A stretch of 64,000 bases of DNA from an uncultured Collinsella sp. (lineage in GTDB: Bacteria; Actinomycetota; Coriobacteriia; Coriobacteriales; Coriobacteriaceae): contig UQNC01000002.1 of assembly GCA_900542175.1 (NCBI GenBank), positions 1 to 64,000 on the forward strand. The letters run 5' to 3'. The position numbers and the translations under genes were made by a program. Below the pieces are notes generated by a model. It was not told the origin of the DNA, searched no databases, and was given only the letters and a program-made list of their open reading frames with translations. Each line of letters begins with the position of its first letter. The first letter of the stretch is position 1. Shown here in pieces: positions 62,830-64,000 of this stretch.

Positions 62830-63452
62830 AGACCGAGAGCCTCTTTGACATCCCCGTACACGGTCTCGCGAGCCTGGTCACCGTTGACCGACTTGAGCAG
62901 ACCCTGGCCACGATAGTAGTCGACGAGCGGGCTCGTGGACTTCTCGTAGACGTCGAGACGGTTCTTGATGGTCTCGGGCTTGTCGTCGTCGCGCTGATAC
63001 ATCTCGCCGGCGCACTTGGGGCAGGTAGCATCGGCAGCGGTGCCGGTGTAACCGCAGGCGCGGCAAGTGCGACGCGAAGACAGACGATCGATGATGACCT
63101 CGGGGGCCACGTCGACCAGAAGGGCGCAGTCGATCTCGCGACCCATGGCGGAGAGCTCGGAATCGAGCGTCACAGCCTGGGCGGTGTTGCGCGGGAAGCC
63201 GTCGAGGATGAAGCCCTGCTGGGCGTCATCGGCAGCAAGGCGCTCCTTGACAAGGTCGATCACGAGCTGGTCGGGAACGAGCTCGCCAGCGTCCATGTAC
63301 TTCTTAGCCTGAATACCAAGCTCGGTGCCACCCTTGACGGCAGCACGCAGCAGGTCGCCCGTGGAAATGTGAGCGACGCCAAACTCGGCGACGAGCTTCT
63401 GTGCGACGGTGCCCTTACCGGCACCCGGAGCTCCGAGCAATACGAGGTTCAT
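62826..63452 (-). CDS. adk: adenylate kinase
   Basis: This 208-residue enzyme balances ATP, ADP and AMP. It has the P-loop GAPGAGKGTVAQKL, the AMP site FGVAHISTGDLLRAAVKGGT and FILDGFPRNTAQA, and a LID domain of zinc type (CRACG ... CPKC). AGGAGGATTGCTC precedes the ATG at 63452; an upstream in-frame start two codons earlier is less likely. It lies between secY and map. Confidence 0.96.
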   Translation of the reverse strand: MNLVLLGAPGAGKGTVAQKLVAEFGVAHISTGDLLRAAVKGGTELGIQAKKYMDAGELVPDQLVIDLVKERLAADDAQQGFILDGFPRNTAQAVTLDSELSAMGREIDCALLVDVAPEVIIDRLSSRRTCRACGYTGTAADATCPKCAGEMYQRDDDKPETIKNRLDVYEKSTSPLVDYYRGQGLLKSVNGDQARETVYGDVKEALGL

Positions 63453-63470
63453 GAGCAATCCTCCTCTAGC

Positions 63471-64000
63471 CTATTTAAAGAATCCATCGTAATCATACAT
63501 CTTGATCTGGCCTTCGAGCTTATCGACCGTGTCGAGCACGACGCCGACCATGATGAGGATGGACGTGCCGCCAAATGCCTGGATCAGATGGTTACCCGTG
63601 AAGGAGAAGATGATCGAAGGCACGATGGCGATGAGCGCCAAAAAGACAGCGCTGGGAAGCGTGATCTTGTTGAGCGCGTTCTTGATGTAGGCCGCGGTAG
63701 CCCTACCCGGACGGACGCCCGGAATAAAGCCACCCTGCTTCTTAAGGTTGTCGGCCGTGTCATCGGGGTTGAACACCATAGAGGTGTAGAAGTACGCGAA
63801 GAACACGATGAGGACAACGTTAAGCACCCAGTTGAGCCAACCGGTCGAAAGCGCAGAGGCAACTGCCTGAATCCAGCCGATGCCGGGGAAGAACACGGCA
63901 ATCTGAGCCGGGAAGTACAGCAGCGCCGAGGCAAAGATGATCGGCACGACGCCCGCGGTGTTGACCTTGATGGGCAGGTAGGTGGTCTGGCCACCCATCA
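63471..64000 (-). CDS. secY: preprotein translocase subunit SecY, C-terminal part (runs off window end)
   Basis: The last 176 codons of SecY are present. They include TTYLPIKVNTAGVVPIIFA, TM7-10, the loop NLKKQGGFIPGVRPGRATAA whose Arg contact SecA and ribosomes, and the end DKLEGQIKMYDYDGFFK. The N-terminal part lies beyond base 64000. It is the first gene of the visible operon part and precedes adk by 18 bases. Confidence 0.96.
   Translation of the reverse strand, partial: MGGQTTYLPIKVNTAGVVPIIFASALLYFPAQIAVFFPGIGWIQAVASALSTGWLNWVLNVVLIVFFAYFYTSMVFNPDDTADNLKKQGGFIPGVRPGRATAAYIKNALNKITLPSAVFLALIAIVPSIIFSFTGNHLIQAFGGTSILIMVGVVLDTVDKLEGQIKMYDYDGFFK

Overview
The window looks like a chromosome segment of a high-GC gut actinobacterium of the Coriobacteriia, most likely Collinsella. 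This is inferred from gene content and from the style of the intergenic repeats; no database comparison was possible. Most genes lie on the minus strand and have clear Shine-Dalgarno sites. GTG and TTG starts occur, and many genes end in hairpin terminators.

Layout: 1-350 is a truncated insertion-sequence orfA. 0.5-5 kb holds a zinc-ribbon membrane protein, an amidohydrolase, a DUF559/AbiEi-like nuclease-fold protein and an unknown protein. 5.2-13.2 kb carries gltBD (glutamate synthase) and an Nramp Mn transporter. 13.5-17.2 kb has rubredoxin, a flavin reductase, smpB, a TPR protein, tRNA-Glu and tRNA-Gln, a small unknown and an ArsC/Spx-like protein. 17.2-21.7 kb is a complete MurNAc salvage operon (murR-murQ-murP-mupG). 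21.9-35.2 kb holds a VanZ-like protein, an orphan serine recombinase, rnr, ftsE-ftsX, a split transketolase, a YitT protein, prfB and secA. rpmE follows.

From 36.2 to 43.9 kb lies an accessory island bracketed by two 68-bp near-identical direct repeats. It holds two small secreted peptides, an unusual three-gene ABC-2 transporter set, a DUF2975/XRE pair and a tyrosine-integrase remnant. It looks like a bacteriocin-like or secreted-peptide locus on a decayed integrative element.

44-58.5 kb holds an ACT-domain protein, citrate synthase, two HAD phosphatases, adenine deaminase, tyrS, a U32 (RlhA-like) protein, a class A PBP, argR, a glycosyltransferase and truA. 58.5-64 kb is the end of the ribosomal-protein operon: secY-adk-map-infA-rpmJ-rpsM-rpsK-rpsD-rpoA-rplQ.

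The strongest unexplained signal is a family of ten palindromic units. Each is exactly 59 nt: 17-nt arm, 25-nt spacer, 17-nt arm. They form four arrays with 21-22-nt gaps. Two arrays bracket the nuclease-fold gene almost to its ends and two bracket the Mn transporter gene. A link between the nuclease-fold gene and the repeats, comparable to REP elements and their RAYT partners, is a hypothesis only.
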